A stretch of DNA of 7,788 nt from Anaerolineae bacterium (GTDB taxonomy: Bacteria; Chloroflexota; Anaerolineae; JAFGEY01): NCBI GenBank assembly GCA_016929205.1, contig JAFGJF010000136.1, forward strand, positions 1 through 7,788, given 5' to 3'. A model generated the notes under the pieces. The model was not told where the DNA came from and searched no databases. It was given only the letters and a program-made list of their open reading frames with translations. The position numbers were made by a program, and so were the translations under genes. Positions within the stretch are counted from its first letter, which is position 1. Each line of letters begins with the position of its first letter. Positions 7,209 to 7,788 of this stretch are shown piece after piece.

Positions 7209-7216
7209 TAAGGAGG
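7209..7216 (+). promoter_or_regulatory. Strong Shine-Dalgarno site that fixes the start at 7222
   Basis: TAAGGAGG lies 5 bases before ATG 7222. The frame stays open upstream to 7153, but those codons would be read from the promoter and operator DNA itself, so the shorter start is much preferred. Confidence 0.85.
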
Positions 7217-7221
7217 CGGTA

Positions 7222-7704
7222 ATGGAACCGGTACGAAGGATTCGCAAAACCGACCTGGCACGCAACACGCGCCAGGTGATCAATGCCGTGCTGCGCGGCC
7301 AGACGGCGGTCGTCGAAAGCCACGGCCAGCCCGAGGTCGCCATCCTGGACATCGTGGACTATCGCATCATCCGTGCCGTGATGCGTTACTATGCCCAAGT
7401 GCCGGCAAAGTCTACGGTGCCAGCGGTAAAGGCCGAGAACAAAGAAAACGCCGGCCTAACGGACGATCAAGTGTCCGGCATCTCGGATCCGCAAGAACGC
7501 CTCGACCTGGTATTGGCCCACTATTTGGCCGGCGCGATCAGCCTGGGGCGTGCGGCCGAGCTGCTAAATGTATCCTGGCTGGAACTACGGACGCGCTTTT
7601 TGCGGCTCGATGTCCCCTTGCGCACGGCTCCGGCCGATCTGGATGAGGCCAGACAGGACGGTGAGGTCATTGAATTCTATGACAAACACGATCTGTTCTT
7701 TTGA
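7222..7704 (+). CDS. Phd/YefM-like antitoxin domain fused to a UPF0175-like domain
   Basis: A 160-residue protein in two parts. Residues 5-58 have the Phd/YefM fold pattern: RKTDLARNTRQVINAVLRG, then TAVVESHGQPEVAILDIVDY, a strand-helix arrangement that in known antitoxins dimerises and binds the operator DNA. A charged linker (about 60-90) follows. Residues 91-146 match UPF0175 proteins: LAHYLAGAISLGRAAELLNVSWLE, then RLDVPLRTAPADLDEARQDG. UPF0175 is a small helix-turn-helix-like family often found beside PIN-like toxin genes. The protein ends EFYDKHDLFF. It has a strong ribosome site, its own promoter and a palindromic operator, so autoregulation is likely. No toxin gene is present between McrC and this gene, and the next frame does not begin like a PIN or RelE toxin. 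It could be an orphan antitoxin, a solitary regulator of the locus, or part of a larger module beyond the window. Confidence 0.75.
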   Translation: MEPVRRIRKTDLARNTRQVINAVLRGQTAVVESHGQPEVAILDIVDYRIIRAVMRYYAQVPAKSTVPAVKAENKENAGLTDDQVSGISDPQERLDLVLAHYLAGAISLGRAAELLNVSWLELRTRFLRLDVPLRTAPADLDEARQDGEVIEFYDKHDLFF

Positions 7705-7740
7705 CGCGAGTCCGGCCCTTCCGACAGACTTGAGTGATCT

Positions 7741-7788
7741 ATGACTGATAACATCACCCACATCTCTACCTCGGGCGGCCTGATCTCG
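7741..7788 (+). CDS. Start of an unidentified gene, cut by the window end
   Basis: ATG 7741 opens 16 codons, MTDNITHISTSGGLIS, that continue past the last base. An in-frame TGA at 7735-7737 shows that translation cannot begin further upstream. The ribosome site is weak (GAG at 7732-7734 region). The short hydrophilic start followed by GGLIS faintly recalls the N-termini of some large N6-adenine methylases found with DrmD-like helicases, but 16 residues cannot decide this. It lies 36 bases after the antitoxin-like gene and may be cotranscribed with it. Confidence 0.4.
   Translation, partial: MTDNITHISTSGGLIS

Noticed and set aside
7153..7221. Upstream start giving a 183-residue version of the antitoxin-like protein
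   Set aside because: The extra 23 codons come from the promoter and palindrome, while TAAGGAGG sits correctly before ATG 7222.
1..7788. CRISPR arrays, tRNA genes, insertion sequences or a phage integrase
   Set aside because: No regularly spaced direct repeats, cloverleaf sequences, terminal inverted repeats or transposase/integrase motifs were seen.

Overview
This is a bacterial accessory (defence) region of fairly high GC; individual 60-base rows I counted range from 43 to 73 percent G+C. Codon use, clean Shine-Dalgarno sites and the mix of gene families fit an environmental bacterium. Chloroflexota is my best guess for the phylum, but that is an impression and not something the sequence proves.

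Layout from left to right, with all genes on the + strand. Positions 1-249 hold the end of a small protein with one C-terminal membrane helix. Positions 250-501 are non-coding but dense: a sigma70-type promoter (270-298), a highly structured stretch (328-434) and a + strand intrinsic terminator (441-476) 25 bases before the next start codon. The same stretch read on the - strand has its own well-spaced promoter (422-450) and terminator (319-387), so it may encode a short antisense RNA. Positions 502-7123 hold a three-gene defence operon: a 978-residue SNF2-family helicase resembling DrmD of DISARM, an 818-residue McrB-type AAA+ motor with a large composite N-terminus, and a 402-residue McrC-type nuclease that overlaps the McrB gene by 8 bases. 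Positions 7124-7221 hold a promoter whose -10 box is buried in a perfect 12-bp inverted repeat. Positions 7222-7704 encode a 160-residue fusion of a Phd/YefM-like antitoxin domain and a UPF0175-like domain. At 7741 another gene begins and runs off the window.

How the parts probably work together: McrB recognises DNA, probably modified or foreign, through its N-terminal modules. Its AAA+ ring hydrolyses nucleotide and translocates, and McrC supplies the PD-(D/E)XK nuclease. The SNF2 helicase is likely a second DNA translocase in the same system. The terminator between the only visible promoter and the helicase start suggests the operon is held down by premature termination and expressed by read-through, perhaps influenced by the opposing RNA. 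The Phd-UPF0175 protein probably represses its own promoter through the palindrome. The helicase-McrB-McrC grouping, the regulated leader and the antitoxin fusion are the items most worth a second look.
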